64,000 bases of DNA from Prunus persica (GCF_000346465.2 NC_034014.1:27002106-27066105); one strand, 5' to 3'. Shown: positions 36,719 to 49,833, numbered from the stretch's first letter. Notes: generated by a model from the sequence alone, not told the origin. Program-made: numbers and translations.

Positions 36719-39700
36719 TCAACTTGAACCTTCATCTTGCTTTGAGCTCAAAAGCTTATGTTGTCTACTTAATATCTCCGCTTCTCTAGCTATCTGGATA
36801 TCTGAAGGCCAAAAAATTTGATGCACAACTTTCAATACAAAACGAGGGAGCAACGCTACAACTGTTATAAGCAAAATGGCGATCCAATATGTGGGAGACT
36901 TTGCCATACGGTATATAGTCCTGCCCCAAAAAGAAAAGGTGAAAAGAAAAATCAGCTCAACATAATAAATCATTTCTAAGTTCAAAACAGAAAGGAAACA
37001 GTAGAAGTCAACGAATCTAACCAGTAATTAGGAAAAACAGGTATGGAATCCAATACCACCATACAGGCATATGTGATAACTATTGATCCCCATACTGCAA
37101 TATGAGTGATAAATACCCAACGATGAATGTCCATTGCCAAATGTACATTCACAAGGACAACAACGGCTATTGTCCACAAACTGCCCATGCTCCATATATC
37201 AATTGAGCTATCCTTATAGGTGAAGAGGGGTACATAGAATAGAACAAGACTCTGCCATAGGGTGTCAAGCATTGTGATCCAGAAGAGATGTAAATTGTAT
37301 GCCTCATGTCTATGGCCTGCACCATAGAGTTTCGGATATTGTAACAGTGTCCTGTGGCTCAGATCTTTGTCCAGTATACCAACCACAATGGTAGGTAGAG
37401 AAGTATAAATTACAGAATAGAAAACACTACTCCAATCTGTTAACGCGGAAGTTGTTGAAAAAGCTGTTGATAATATATACCTACAGATAAACAGGAAAGC
37501 ATAAAACAATCAGAATCATAACAAGTTCCAATATTGTAAATTCAAAGAGAAAATGATCCTTTGGCTCAAAAGATGTTTGGATGTGCAATACATAATATAC
37601 TAATGACTTGAATGCACAATGGATGATCTTTCTTGGATTAAACTGTGAGAACTTATGTTAGACTTTGACCTTCAAGGAGTGTTTTGCTATTGAACTAAAC
37701 TTGGGAAGATTTGGTCACACAAATGTTCAACTATATAAGAATATGGATGAAATAAGATGACACACAAGCAGCAAGCTTCCACGAGAATAAACCAAATAAC
37801 CAGATAAACATGCATACCAAAATAGCATCATTACAAAAACTGCATTGCGGTAGAAGTTGTACAGAACCATATAGCCAACACGCTGATAATTCCAGTGTCC
37901 ATGGACCAGAAGTAATCTTTTCAAAAACCGAAACTGTCCCATAGCAAAGTCTGATGCCATCACAGCTTGACGACCCTCCTGACCGCAAATTCCAACTCCA
38001 ACATCCGCCATTTGAATCATTGAAACATCATTTGCCCCTAAAGAAATGTCATTGATCAGGGGAAGAACAAAAGAAAGGAACTTCACACCAAATAAAACAT
38101 AGTTTAGGACCACAGTTGGCACGTAACATAAGAAACCAGTAAACTCAAGAATATGAATTGCATGAGTCAGACAAACCACTAGAGACCTATGAATGGATAA
38201 CTTACCATCACCTATAGCCAGTGTCATATCATCAGTACGGGTCTTAATTAGATCAACAATTCCAGCTTTCTGCAAAGGTGCAACACGACAGCATAACACA
38301 ACACTACAGGAAGTGGCAAGGTCAAAAAGCTGTGGATGAAAAATAGAAATTAGCATGTAAATCCTCAGCATAATGCAAATTGAATTCAACAATAAAACGT
38401 GTGCAGCTAGAAAAACACTTTAGATCAAAAGCAAGCTATCAGCCATTTATAAACAAATGCAGCAATGCAAAAGACATATCAAACTGCAAGCTAATTGTTC
38501 AATAGATGGAAAGAGAGGCTTGCCTCTGACTCCAAATCCTTCTCCAAAATGTACACCAAACTGTTCCCATCTATTATGAGTGCTAATGGTGCAGTTATCG
38601 TTTCTTCTTCCTTCCCTGCATTCCATTGAGGCACACTGGACGTCTTTGCATTCCCAGGTATCTCAAGATAGCCATTTTCAGCATTCTTTTTCAATTTGAA
38701 ACTCTGATCTCTTGTATTGGATGATGTCACACCATATTTTAGCATAGAATCAGTCAAAAGATTTCTGCACTCATCCTCAGAATTTCCATTTATGATAATT
38801 TGTTGCATATCTGCTGTCAAGAGTTTGCACGACAGACCAATCGAAATGGCAGTCTCTTGCTTATCTCCAGTCAGAACCCAGACCTTGATTCCTGCTTGCC
38901 TGAGGGACTCAATCGCTTCTGGCACACCATCTTGTAGCTTATCCTCAATTGCAGTCGCCCCCAGCAGCTTTAAGTTGCATTCTATGGTAGCTGCCGTTTG
39001 ACGTAACTTCAAGGATCGATCAGTCAACGAGGTACTTGCATCTTCATACATGCATTGCCACCGCTGAAGTTCTTCATCTGTAAGATCCCTGGCAGCAACT
39101 ACAAGGGTACGTAAACCTTGTGAGGAATACTCACTCAGATGGCTCTGAGTTGAATGCTTCACATCATCATCCCTTTCAGGGTCATTTGCTAAAGTGCTGA
39201 ACATAGTAGTATCGGCACCTTTCACCAACACCTTTACAGCATTGTTTGGAAATCTGATAACAACAGACATCCGTTTCCGCACGCTATCAAACTCATGCAG
39301 ACCCAATACATCCAACCTAGATTCCACATACAAATAAATTAAAAATTAAAAAACATCAGTAAAAAGATAGCACAGAAGTATGTTAAAGCACACTCATACA
39401 CAACGCAAGTCGTCACTAACATGATTCAAACATACAACCCCATGTAATAATTATGAAAAAGAATGGACAGCTAATTGAACGAAGAAAGGACAAAAAAGAA
39501 AATAGGAGTAGAAGTGAGTAACTTTCTACCTTAGTTTCTCACCATTGACGTCAATAACAATATGCCCAGATGTGCGCTCAAAAAGAGTATATCCATAAGC
39601 AGAGGCTGCAGAAACTAGCGCTTGCTCATCAGGAGATTCCCCCTGATAGTCAATAGCTTCTACATCATCTAATTCATTTTTTGCAGAAATGGAAGATGTA

Positions 39701-40415
39701 CCATTACTGACAATCGGAACCACAGTATTACAAGCAGCCAATGTAAGGAAAAACTCATGTGCAGCAATCCTGTCATCTCCACTTAAGTCTTTGTGCAAAA
39801 ACTCCATGAGCTCATGATCTACAGCAATTTCGCTTTTAAGCTTCCATCTCCTTCTACCTAAATCTACTCCTGCCAAAGATTCGTAAAATGAGAGGTATAA
39901 TTGTTTAAAAAGTAGATTTGGATATGCTTTATGAAAGTATCATCTATATTCCGCAAGCAGAAAATTCAGAGCAATTTGAAACAGCTTTTTCTCAAAATAA
40001 CAGTTTTAAAAAGAAAACAATGTTTCAAACACTAACATAAACTAAGAGCATATTCTGTAATGTTTTTTCTTTTTTAAGTTTTCTGTTTTTATAACTTAAC
40101 AGAGAGAGGCGAGAGAGAGATGCAGCGGAGAAGGGATGATAAGAGAAAGCTGGAAGAACACATATCATGATTTTTAAAATAAAAACTGTTAGTTTTTATT
40201 TTTATTTTTATATGCTCTCTAACCTTTCTTCCTCATATTTTAACTAGAAAACAAAAAAAGATAGGCCCTAACTACTCAGCAAGCGATACAAACAAATAAT
40301 TGCAATGAAAAAAATGTCACACAAATGACATACTTATAGAACCAACGTAACATTACACAATTTGTTATGCAAGAGCTACAACATGATCTCTACTACAAAC
40401 GAGGTAAGCTACAAA

Positions 40416-40466
<51 letters not shown>

Positions 40467-42232
40467 AGGAAAAATTTAGAGTGCCATGTTATACCTGCAT
40501 CATTCTCTTCCTGCAAAGTGGTCCCAAAATTCCTCCCAAATATGCTTGCTCTTCTGAATTCCATTTTGTTTTCAGTAAGTGTCCCTGTTTTGTCTGAAAA
40601 TATATATCGTATTTGACCCAAATCCTCATTTATATTCAAGGACCTGCACTGGAACCTTGAGCCAGAGCTACTGTCAAACATATGCCTATCTTCAATCATG
40701 AAATACGACTGGCCCAAACGAACCAATTCCATAGTAATATACAGAGAGATTGGTATCATTATCTGAAACACTATGATAGAACTCAAAAAGGAGAAAAAAA
40801 TCTCCATAGGAATTCCATAAAATCTAAAGGTTTTTCCATTATCCCTCCCAGATAAGTAGTATCTTTTCCTGTAATAAGCCAAGGTATCAATCTGATGTTT
40901 ATGGTGTATGAGCCACAGGCCCATGCCAGTGGCCACAACTGCACACATAATAAATAGGAAAATTGACAGCCAAAAGGTTTCCCTGTTCATGTAGCTTTCC
41001 AGTTTGCTTCTCTTGGAAGGAGAAGCTGCACTATTCAGCATTGCCTTTGTTTCCTGTCCAGCATATACCGCAACACCAATTATCCAGGCTGTGTTCTTCA
41101 ACTGGCAACCACGCAAAACTATGTTCGATTGGCTTAGCGGAAATTTATGCCCATTAAACTCCATGTTGGCCGTGAACTCATAGATATTCCTATTAGGTTG
41201 TTCACATCTGATGAGCCCCGAAAATGTACACCCTTCAGATACAGCTGAAGTTGTTTCCTGCCGGGCATACCTTGTTTTCAAGTTCGACTCACCATCCAAA
41301 TTCATTGTTTGAATATAGGCAATTCCACTAGGGTCACTTGTCCCTAACAAGACCACGTCACAAGGAATTGTGTCATCAGCACAAATCTTCAGAACCTCAC
41401 CCACTTGAATATGTTTCCATGTCTTTGGTTGAAATTGGCCAGATTGAAACACTAGAGCCTCCCGGTTATTCTCATTCCTGTCTGATCTATGCCTGCGCCA
41501 ATCTTCATAGCCATCTTTGATAGCTGTGACACAGAGCACAAACAGAAGGGGAAAAAGAGACACTGTTCTTCCAAAGACTGCTAGAGGTGGAAGCTGGTTC
41601 AGAGCAGCAATAGCTAGAAAATACAAATACGCAACCCGGTGAAACTGAATGAAAAGATTCTTGGGCAAGAAGGTAATGATGGTGTACTTGCTAGTTCGAA
41701 TCTCATTCCCAGTGAACTCATATTTGTCATTTGTCCTCTTCGGATCATTAATATAGATTAACCTTGGATTGTCATCATGTAGCAGGTTATCATCAAACTG
41801 CACACTTTTGTGGCGGATCCTCTGACACAACTTTTCCTGAACCCTAGATGGAGCCTGGGAGATTTCAAGAGTTCCTGAATTTGTATTGGCATTATGCAGT
41901 TCCATGGCACCCCACGACACCAGGCGTGTTCTATCCTGCGTGGGGTTTTCCAACGGAAACCGCGGAAATAACTGAGACCCGGCTGGATGAAACTGCGTTG
42001 CTGCTGCAGGAGTACTGAAATTTTCCAAGGGTTTCTCAGAGCAACCAGAAACGACAGCGTTGTCCCTCACTTCAAATAGATCACTTTGAGCATCGTCATT
42101 GTTGTCAAGACTGGAAGAAGAAAAGGAAGCATTGGAGCAGAGACAGGCAAGGTTCTTAGTGAGAGAAGAGGAGTGAATCACCGGTGCTGATGAAGAATCA
42201 GATGAGGATAGCAATGGCTGCCCAGAAGTCAT
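36719..42232 (-). CDS. P4-type phospholipid-transporting ATPase (ALA1-like flippase)
   Basis: Seven exons (42232-40495, 39869-39530, 39316-38524, 38329-38206, 38037-37818, 37480-37022, 36920-36719) join to 3876 nt, 1291 aa. A long Ser-rich N-terminus precedes the core (RLIYINDPKRTN). The core contains the actuator DGESN motif (MNLDGESNLKTR), the phosphorylated Asp in IFSDKTGTLTENKMEF, the nucleotide-binding KGADTTMF, VWVLTGDKQETA and GDGANDVSMIQMADVGVGI, then six C-terminal TM helices. As a P4-ATPase it should flip aminophospholipids to the cytosolic leaflet of the plasma membrane or endomembranes with an ALIS beta subunit. ALA1 relatives act in cold tolerance and antiviral defence. Intron 3 has a GC-AG pair (GTCAGAG then gcaagcc). 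The ATG sits at the foot of a perfect hairpin. Confidence 0.95.
40421..40464. repeat. (GA)22 microsatellite in flippase intron 1
   Basis: A 44-bp perfect repeat, only 30 bp inside the first intron from its donor site (on the transcript a TC tract). Confidence 0.95.
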
Positions 42233-42297
42233 ATATAATTCTCCAATGTGGTCATTGGAGAATTATATATACACTTCACCCCACTTCTAACCACCAT
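42229..42297 (-). promoter_or_regulatory. uORF overlapping the flippase start, inside a perfect hairpin
   Basis: The arms at 42253-42270 and 42231-42248 are perfectly complementary (18 bp, loop ACCA on the transcript). A uORF MTTLENYI begins at 42255, the last triplet of the first arm. Its TGA (42231-42229) overlaps the main ATG as ATGA. An upstream in-frame ATG at 42297 would lengthen it to 22 aa (MVVRSGVKCIYNSP plus the 8 above). Whether this stretch is in the mature leader depends on 5'UTR splicing, which I cannot see. Confidence 0.7.
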
Positions 42298-42299
42298 GA

Positions 42300-43950
42300 A
42301 CAAATACTGTCAATCAAACCAAAATTCCAATCTCCCAAATGCAGCTTCAGGCAAACACAACTACTTAATCAAAACCCAGAATCTAGAATCCCTCTAATCC
42401 CAAAATTGATGGTGGGTTTCCCATGTATTCACATTCCACACAATGCAATGTGAAATTGAAGCTCCTGCATAAGGGAAAAAATCCACAATGTAGCTCAGTA
42501 ATACCACCCAGAACCCACATTTATCTCAGAAATATACAGTTGTGAACAAAAAGAAGACAATTTTTATGTACACTCAAAAGGACTAGATCAGAAACAGACC
42601 TCCCCTTAATGGGAGAGAGGGAGAAGCGAGAGGAGGCCCCACAGATACCCAACAGCTCAACTTCGATCCAAGTTCCAAATAACAACGGACTTCCACGGAT
42701 CACCAAGCAAGCAATGCCAACGCTAAAAACGAACAAAGACAAGAAAATACGGTTAATGACCAGTCTGAATCACTGTCCTGCCCTGTCCTTCCTAACCCAA
42801 ATCCCATTATCGGCCAAAATCAAAACCCAAATAATTGAAATTCCTAGAAACGATTCATAAATCATATACACCAGAATGTGCTAGGAATTCCGTAAATCCT
42901 CAGACGTGAAAATAGAAAAACGAAAACAGGAAAATAAACAATTTATAAAAAAAAAAAAAAACCAAAAAACAACAGACCTCTGAATCCGAATAGAGACAAG
43001 GGGAGCTTTATCGTCTCGGTATTGGTGAAACGAAAACTGAGCAGATTTTGATATGTCCTTCAATGCACTGAATGCGAAATGTCGCAATGGCAATTGGCAG
43101 GCACACTGTGACAAACAGATCACGAATTGAATGAGCAAAAAAAAAAATTGATCTCACCCTGAGTTTTTTCTTATTGTTCGATTTAAGAAATTTTCATGAA
43201 CCAGATCAGGAATGTTTGGAAGCGTGTTTGATTGGTTCATGCAATTGGGGAAAAAAAGAGAAGAAAAAACTTAGGGTTCGATGAAGAAAAACGAGATTTA
43301 GGCGATTAATTCAGTTTTGTTAGGAAAATTGGGAGGAGGAAGAGAAGGAAGAAGGGAGGGAAAGAGAATATTGGGACGTGTCGAATTGGAGGGAAGGGGC
43401 TGGTAGGTGGGCGGCACGAAAAGGCCGAGAAAATCGCAGGCGGAGGACAAAGAAAGAAGAAGAGAGAGAGAGAGAGAAATGAGCGGTAAAGCACGAATCT
43501 TGGGGCCTTGCTTTTGCCTGGTCACTACTGACGAACTCTTCCTCGTCTTGTCAATCTGTACCTAAGCTTTTTGCCAGCCAACGTTTCCCTTTATTTTTCT
43601 TTCTTATCTTCTAATATTAATAGGGGATAATTACCCCAGGGGCATTATAGTGAAATGTTGCTCACTTTATTTGAAACCCTCTCAATTTATAATTTCTTTT
43701 TTAGAAACTTATACCCTGTAAATTTATGAGAGATCATATTTGGATGTGAATTTAATGAGTCAGATATTCCGTGTTATATAAAATCTCTATAAGCTGCAAT
43801 TATATTTTATGGTATAATTATGTATTGTAAATTGTTACGTATATGTATAATTATGTATTGTAAATTTATTAGATACGATATGTAATTATACTATATTGGC
43901 TCACTAAACCAACTCAAGTGGGTTTGGTCTAGTGGAAATTGAACAGACTA
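42300..43950. other. Flippase leader/promoter and intergenic DNA
   Basis: The minus strand probably holds 5' untranslated exons in 42300-43500, with GA-rich tracts near 43325-43375 and 43458-43478. From 43620 the DNA is AT-rich, with ATAATTATGTATTGTAAAT duplicated near 43814 and 43849. Confidence 0.45.
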
Positions 43951-43964
43951 GGCCACATATGTCC

Positions 43965-44432
43965 AGGGACGGAGCTAGGATTTTATATTTGAGGGAGCCA
44001 AAATGTTAAACACGAAAAGTTTAATTGTATATATTTTTTGGCTTATTGAGTAAACTATTGCGTACAAAAGCACTAAATTGAAATGAGTGGTTTTTTTTTT
44101 TCCATAAATGTAGTATGATTTTTACTATTATATTCATATTAAAATACAATTTTGACAAGTATTGATTTGTGGTGAGGGGGCCATAGGCTTAAGTATAGCA
44201 GTTTTTCTTTGCATTTGTTATCACATCCAATATATACATTCAAAAGGGTTAAATAAATTGGAGGGGCCAGCACATGTTGGGCGAATGTGATCGAGATTCT
44301 CAATGAGGTCCTGAGTTCGATAATCCGCATGTCTTGGGGAGAGCTTTCCCTTAACCCGTGCCCGGCTCAGAGAGGTGATACTCCCTTGTTTAACCACAAA
44401 AACAAAAAAAAAACAAAAAAAAAAAAAAAAAC
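43965..44432 (+). mobile_element. Degenerate transposon debris ending in a SINE-like A-rich tail
   Basis: GGGACGGAGCTAGGATTTTA near 43969 is a sequence type often seen in plant non-autonomous repeats. The part 44275-44396 holds GAGTTCGATAATCC, similar to a tRNA-type B box. It is followed by a long A-rich tail (44397-44432), as in a SINE. Family not identified. Confidence 0.4.
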
Positions 44433-45674
44433 TCTTAGAGTATATTTATATTTTCTTAATTTTTGGTACAACTCCTCTTAAACTCTTTGAATTTTGTAAG
44501 GACAAATCAACTAACTTGGACCACTCAGACTTCAGGAATTATGCAATGACAAATCCTTCTCACGGTTTGTATTTTGTTTCCAAAACTACTCCTAACTGTT
44601 GAATATAATCACATGTAAAGCCTGATGGGATTGGCAACCGTGAATGGATTGAATCAAAGTAATAATAGGTCAGATCATGCAGTTTAGATTGCTCTACAGA
44701 TACAATTGCCTACATAGAATTCCGTTGAAGCTCACGAATTCCCTCCTATGTCAGTCACCGACTCACTTGTGTACTACATATTCATGAACCTTTAAATCTC
44801 AGGAGTCAGGACCATCGAGGTTCCTCCAACATAATGATGTTGCTCTTGCTCCTGTCGTTTTGAAGCAAAAATATATCATCTTCCCATAATACCCATACGA
44901 AGTTGCTCCTAACAAATCAATAATGCACTTTGCCTAACAAAACAACCAATGTCCTTTACGATTATTGAAGAGTCATTTTCAACTTTAGTAAGTATAACCC
45001 AAATTCTAGCAACCTAAAAATAATGAAAGAGTATCAAAAGTTTATTTTAGATAGAATGAGAAAATCAAATAAAATCCATTGCACACACATATAAATGACA
45101 TATGAAGATATGAGAACAAATATAAATGATATTCATGTTCATTATAAACAATTTACATTTGCGAGAAGAGTCAACAATAAGTATAACTATAAAACAACTT
45201 GGATAACATAGATAAATATAAAGTTTTCAAAATATTGAGAAGGATCAAGTGACATTTATGGGCCTTAATTGGCTCCGCCAATGCTCAAGGGACTTACCAC
45301 GTGGATTGTATGTTATGATACCGTATTAAATTTGAGCAGGCAACCCAAAAAAGGTTTTAATTAAGCATAGGTTAGTGTCTTAAACGTGCAACATTTGGTA
45401 TTTGGAGCGCAATGAATTCATTGTGCATTGTAGAACTAATTTTCTTTGAACAATATGTGGAGCTAAAGCATATGGCTACGCTTTTTTGTCAAACTCGGAA
45501 AGTCTAAAATATTTGAACAATGAACTGCGATTTAACATTTCAAACATAATGAGGTATTATATATGATATTATTCTCTTTCTCAAAATTCTTCAAATGCCA
45601 CCAAAAGACTTCGGGGCAAAATTCAAAATAAAAAGGAAAAAAAAAATTCCATAAAGCAGAACTTTATAGAAGTA
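44433..45674. other. Intergenic, nothing recognised
   Basis: AT-rich; no motif-bearing frame. The right end is the 3' flank of the coiled-coil gene. Confidence 0.5.
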
Positions 45675-46503
45675 TCACTTGTCAGTCTTCTCTGTAACGA
45701 TTTCGGAATTGGACGAAGCAGAACTCAGCTTCTGTGGAGTGTTTTCATCCACCGATTCTTCCATATCTTCAGCTGTCACTTCCTGATCAACAAAATAGTA
45801 ATAATAATTAATTAATTAATGTTATAATTAAAAGAAAACAGCACATCTTTCAGTCAATTTCAAAACCACGACTTCAAATCTGATGAAGGAAATATTGAAA
45901 ATGTGATTTACCTGCGTTGTCGATTCAATTTTAGTGGCCTTCTTTTGTTGCTCCTTCTCTCTCAGCGATCGAATCGGAGACACTCTCTGTTCCAAAAGAC
46001 TCAAATTAATAAATCCATACAAATGAAACAAAAAAAGAAAAAGAAATTCATATGAAGTATATGCAATCGGAGCTTACATTTGATCGAGTATGGAGCTGGT
46101 TCAGCCTGTAAATCCTATCAAGCTCGATCTCAAGCATCTTCTGAATCTGGCCTCTGCTCTCGAGCTCCTTCATCTGCATCTCCATCACCATATCCCTTTC
46201 CTCGAGCATCTTCTCCGTTCTCTCCCTGTCCAATCTCAGCCTCTCCATCTTCTTCCTGATGGCGCTCAGCTCCTCCGCCAGGGACGCGTCGATCGGCTCG
46301 ATCATCTTCGTCGGAGTCGCGTAGATCGGACGGTTCTCCTTGTTCGAATCATCGTCAACGCCTATCCATTTATGCATCGGCTTGAGTTTTGTGAGATTGG
46401 AATTCACAAGAGTCGCCCGAGTGTTCCTCGGCTGGAGAGGTTTCCTGCCGCTTTTTGGCCGGAGAAGCTGGTCTCCGGTGACGGGAGATTGTAGCGCTTG
46501 CAT
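45675..46503 (-). CDS. Coiled-coil protein with KEN box, function unknown
   Basis: Exons 46503-46078, 45986-45912 and 45782-45675 give 202 aa. The basic Pro-rich N-terminus (LRPKSGRKPLQPRNTRATL) leads to DDSNKENRPIYATPTK. A charged coiled coil of about 70 residues follows (LAEELSAIRKKMERLRLDRE through IQKMLEIELDRIYRL). Then come RVSPIRSLREKEQQKK and an acidic tail with ENTPQKL. KEN at about residues 55-57 plus RATL upstream (RxxL) are the two classic APC/C destruction signals. SP and TP sites suit cyclin-dependent kinases. I infer cell-cycle control, but I do not recognise the family by name. An (AG)20 tract lies directly before the ATG in the leader. Confidence 0.8.
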
Positions 46504-46508
46504 TTCTT

Positions 46509-46510
<2 letters not shown>

Positions 46511-46550
<40 letters not shown>
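46511..46550. repeat. (CT)20 microsatellite in 5' leader
   Basis: A perfect 40-bp repeat ending 8 bp before the start codon of the coiled-coil gene; on the transcript it is (AG)20. Confidence 0.95.
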
Positions 46551-46553
<3 letters not shown>

Positions 46554-47330
46554 AAAGATGCTCGGCAGCAATCGAGTTGTTATCTGCTAGAGATAAAGAA
46601 GAGGGAATGGAGAGAGAGAGAGCTGTTTGAATTTGAAAGTGGAGAGGCGCTAAGTGCTAACGGCTACAATTTTGCGTACAGGTTTATTTATAAATAAGCT
46701 TCAGATTCCAACTTCGTTTATTTAATTCTTTATTATTATTTTCAGGATATGATTGCGTGCCAATCAATACATCCGACACGCTCATGGGTGGGGCCCTCTT
46801 CATTAGTTAGATCCTATCGGTAAACGACAGATCATAATTATTCTGTGGCCGGCCTTATTCTGTTCGCTTCATAAACGACGAGAAATTACGGGGACGCAAA
46901 CACAATATTTGAAGCTTCGTTTGGTTGGCCGGTGAAGGATAAAGGCGGTAATTTTGAACAGGTAATATGGAGGGTAATGTAATTTTAAACAGAGGCAGCA
47001 GTTTGCTCCAATTAAGGTTTTCTTCTCTATCCATGTCACGGATTTCAAGAGTCAAACGTTGCGTTTGACTGGTCCACTGCCTTCAATCTGTTCTGCTGAT
47101 AAAGTTGAATATCCTTTTCTTGTTCCAATGAATTACTTGAGAATTGAGATCAAAACGACTATTTGTAGGTTGGATTAAAATATGGACAATTTAAGCAACA
47201 TGACATCTATGTTGGAATCTATTCACCCAATTTTCAAGCTTATATTTTACATATGAATGCATTACAATGGTGAAACCTAAGCCAATCTTTATCTATATTA
47301 TCTACAATAAGGTAAAAAAAACGGCCAGGA
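46551..47330. other. Promoter of the coiled-coil gene and 3' flank of the PRC-barrel gene
   Basis: The minus strand has TTATAAATAAACC near 46680-46695, a good TATA box for the coiled-coil gene. No other gene is seen. Confidence 0.5.
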
Positions 47331-49608
47331 TTAGAAGTAATCCATTGGGAGGTCCCAATCATCATTGGTCTTGCTTTTCCTGGAATTGAACTTCTGGTTG
47401 CCAAAGCTTCTTCTTGTATGCTTGTCCGATCGTGCAGGTCTTTCGAAATCGGAATATTCGTCAAGCTCATCGAGGGAAGTCGCAACATTTTGGCTGTCCA
47501 AGAAACCCTGTTTTACAGATGACCAGAAATGGTCACATGATTCCCAGTGTAAACTTCTGTTACTTGCATGCATTATTTTTGATACCCTCTTAATAATTTC
47601 AAGAACCTTAGTCTAGTGAAGATAGAAGCCGTTTTATCAGATTTGAGACAACAGCCAATGATACTAAAAACGCAATCCAAGGTGCTAATCAGGCAGAAAA
47701 AAAATAGTAACAAATAAAGCAAACTCCAAATCATGACTAGTGGACTGGTTTTATAGTGAAGAAAAAGAGAGTACCTTGGTCAGCCTGTGTATGCGCGAAG
47801 CTGCAGCTTCATGCACAATGACAGCATCAGATACAACTTCCAGCACATCTTCAACAAACAAAGCATAAGTACTCACCTGAAATTGTCGAAAGCCGATGGA
47901 ATTAGAATTTGTGCAAGTAGAATGTTGTTCGAAAAACACAGAATATATCAGAAAAATCCCTTGACATGCAAGTCCTTCTAATTAAAATGGAAGGAATTTT
48001 CAAATATTCAGCCTTTGCAGCATTGATGTGCACTATTTCCTCTACACCTACCAAACTTGATGGGATAATGGAAATCCCAAATGAATCAAGCTCAAGTGAT
48101 TCCACAGCCCCTGAATTGATGTTAAAACTGTATCCTCGAACCTAGAAATGCATCATGAAACAAGTTAGAAGATAAAAACGTAGGTCAATGGGTACAAGAA
48201 GCTGGAATATTAAAGAGACTCACCTTCCCCATAGTTCGTCGACCCGGTGTTACAACTTGGTATCCTACCTAGCAAAATCACAACTTATTAGCAAAATCAC
48301 AACTTAATAGTAAAATGCGGATACTAAAAGTTATAGAACAAAATACACCAAGAACCTTTATATAGTGATCATAAGCAGAGCCTTGGCCCTCTTGGGAAGG
48401 GTAATTAGGATATTGTCCTAACATTTAGCATGTAGTAAAACAAACTAACCCATCACATTTACTTAAATCAGAAGCTAAAATCAACACATGCAGAAACCAA
48501 ACACAGCGATGAGTACCCTAAATCAAAGGACAATAAAAATGTTATAAGCAAGCAAATACAGTTTGGCTATATATAAGAGACGAATGAACACACCAATGTT
48601 TCCAGTCCAGCAATTTTAAATTCATTCTCAACCACACTCTCGTCCTCCACAAGCACAACATCACCAACCTGCAAACAATCACAAATTGAACACCTTTTAT
48701 ATGTAGGAGGATAATGTACTTATAAATACAATCAAGAAATATACACAAGTGTCAAGCAAAATGTACCTGAGTAATATCATCGAGGAGAAAACGTTCAGAT
48801 TCCCCAGAAAGCAAGTTTCGCTTCACTTCTACAAACATTACCATCCACTGAAGAAAGAATTTATATGTTTAACTTATTAAAGCAAGCAATGTTTTTTTTC
48901 CCTCACAAATTGGCAACAACTTGATCAAGCTAACGACTTTTTATCAAACAATATGATAATTGATAGTTTATTACTTACAGAGTTGGTGTTGACCCAAAGC
49001 TGTGAAACAAATCCCAAGCTGAGAGCACTTCGGATGCTGATCACTTGCTTTGCAAGAATATTGGACCTCCTCATCACCTGCCTCCCTTTTCTCAGCCCAA
49101 CTTTTCCATCAGTGTGCTTCAACCCCTCCTCATTTTCTAGCCCATCACCATCTGCACCCTCCATTCGAACCCAATTCTCATTTTCTAAGCTCTCATCAGT
49201 CTTTGTACTTTGCTTCTCATCCCCCAGACCACCCTCCGATTGCAGAAAATCTGAACCCAATGAAGCATTACCTTCCTTAGTGGGATCAATCCCATTTTTC
49301 TTTGCCGCATCGCTTGGTTTTGCTTCGAGGTCGAAAAGGTTTTCCCTTTTCTCCTTGAACCCTAATTCAGCGCCAAACCCAAAATCCTCTGAGGGATTCT
49401 CGCTCGCTCTTCTGCAGAGGACCAAAGACCTACCATTTCTAAGACCTGTTATGTCTAAATTTGTGAAATTTGATAGCTTCAAACAATTTGGGATGTAAAA
49501 GTAAGGATGTGGTGGGCTCTGGGGTCTCTGATTGGTTCTGCAAAACCCTAATTGTCGAAATTTTGTGACAGTAAAGGATAGGGGGCTGGAGGGAAGACAG
49601 TCACACAT
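47331..49608 (-). CDS. Plastid-targeted PRC-barrel domain protein
   Basis: Seven exons (49608-48979, 48847-48767, 48668-48594, 48268-48224, 48141-48052, 47876-47775, 47507-47331) join to 1200 nt, 399 aa. The N-terminus (MCDCLPSSPLSFTVTKFRQL) is Ser/Arg-rich and acid-poor, like a chloroplast transit peptide. An acidic low-complexity stretch follows. Next are a first barrel module (NILAKQVISIRSALSLGFVS ... VGDVVLVEDESV) and a second (GYQVVTPGRRTMGKVRGYSF ... GAVESLELDSFGISIIPSSL ... YALFVEDVLEVVSDAVIVHE). The C-terminus is acidic/basic mixed and ends DWDLPMDYF. PRC barrels occur in photosynthetic reaction centre subunit H and in RimM/YlmC-like proteins. Plant versions are plastid proteins of unclear role. 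The domain call is good; targeting is inferred. Confidence 0.85.
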
Positions 49609-49833
49609 GGTTTACTCAAAATACTCGACAGTGTCAACCAATGGGATTAGTTGTTGATTGAAGACGAAGTCGTTTGTCGCTGTAAATAAACGACAAGTCG
49701 TTTGTTGTGTTTTTGCAGACATGAGTTCAAAACTAGTGTTGACTTAATTATAAATTACTTTTGCAGGAAAAAAAAAAGGGAATCAAATTAAGATTAGGTT
49801 TCAATTCAATTAGACATATAATTCAACTAATTA

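Noticed and set aside
46090..46494. 134-aa plus-strand open frame rich in Leu and His
   Set aside because: Exactly antisense to the coiled-coil exon, a common artefact of heptad coding.
48953..49498. 181-aa plus-strand open frame
   Set aside because: Antisense to exon 1 of the PRC-barrel gene; low-complexity Ser/Pro/Phe text.
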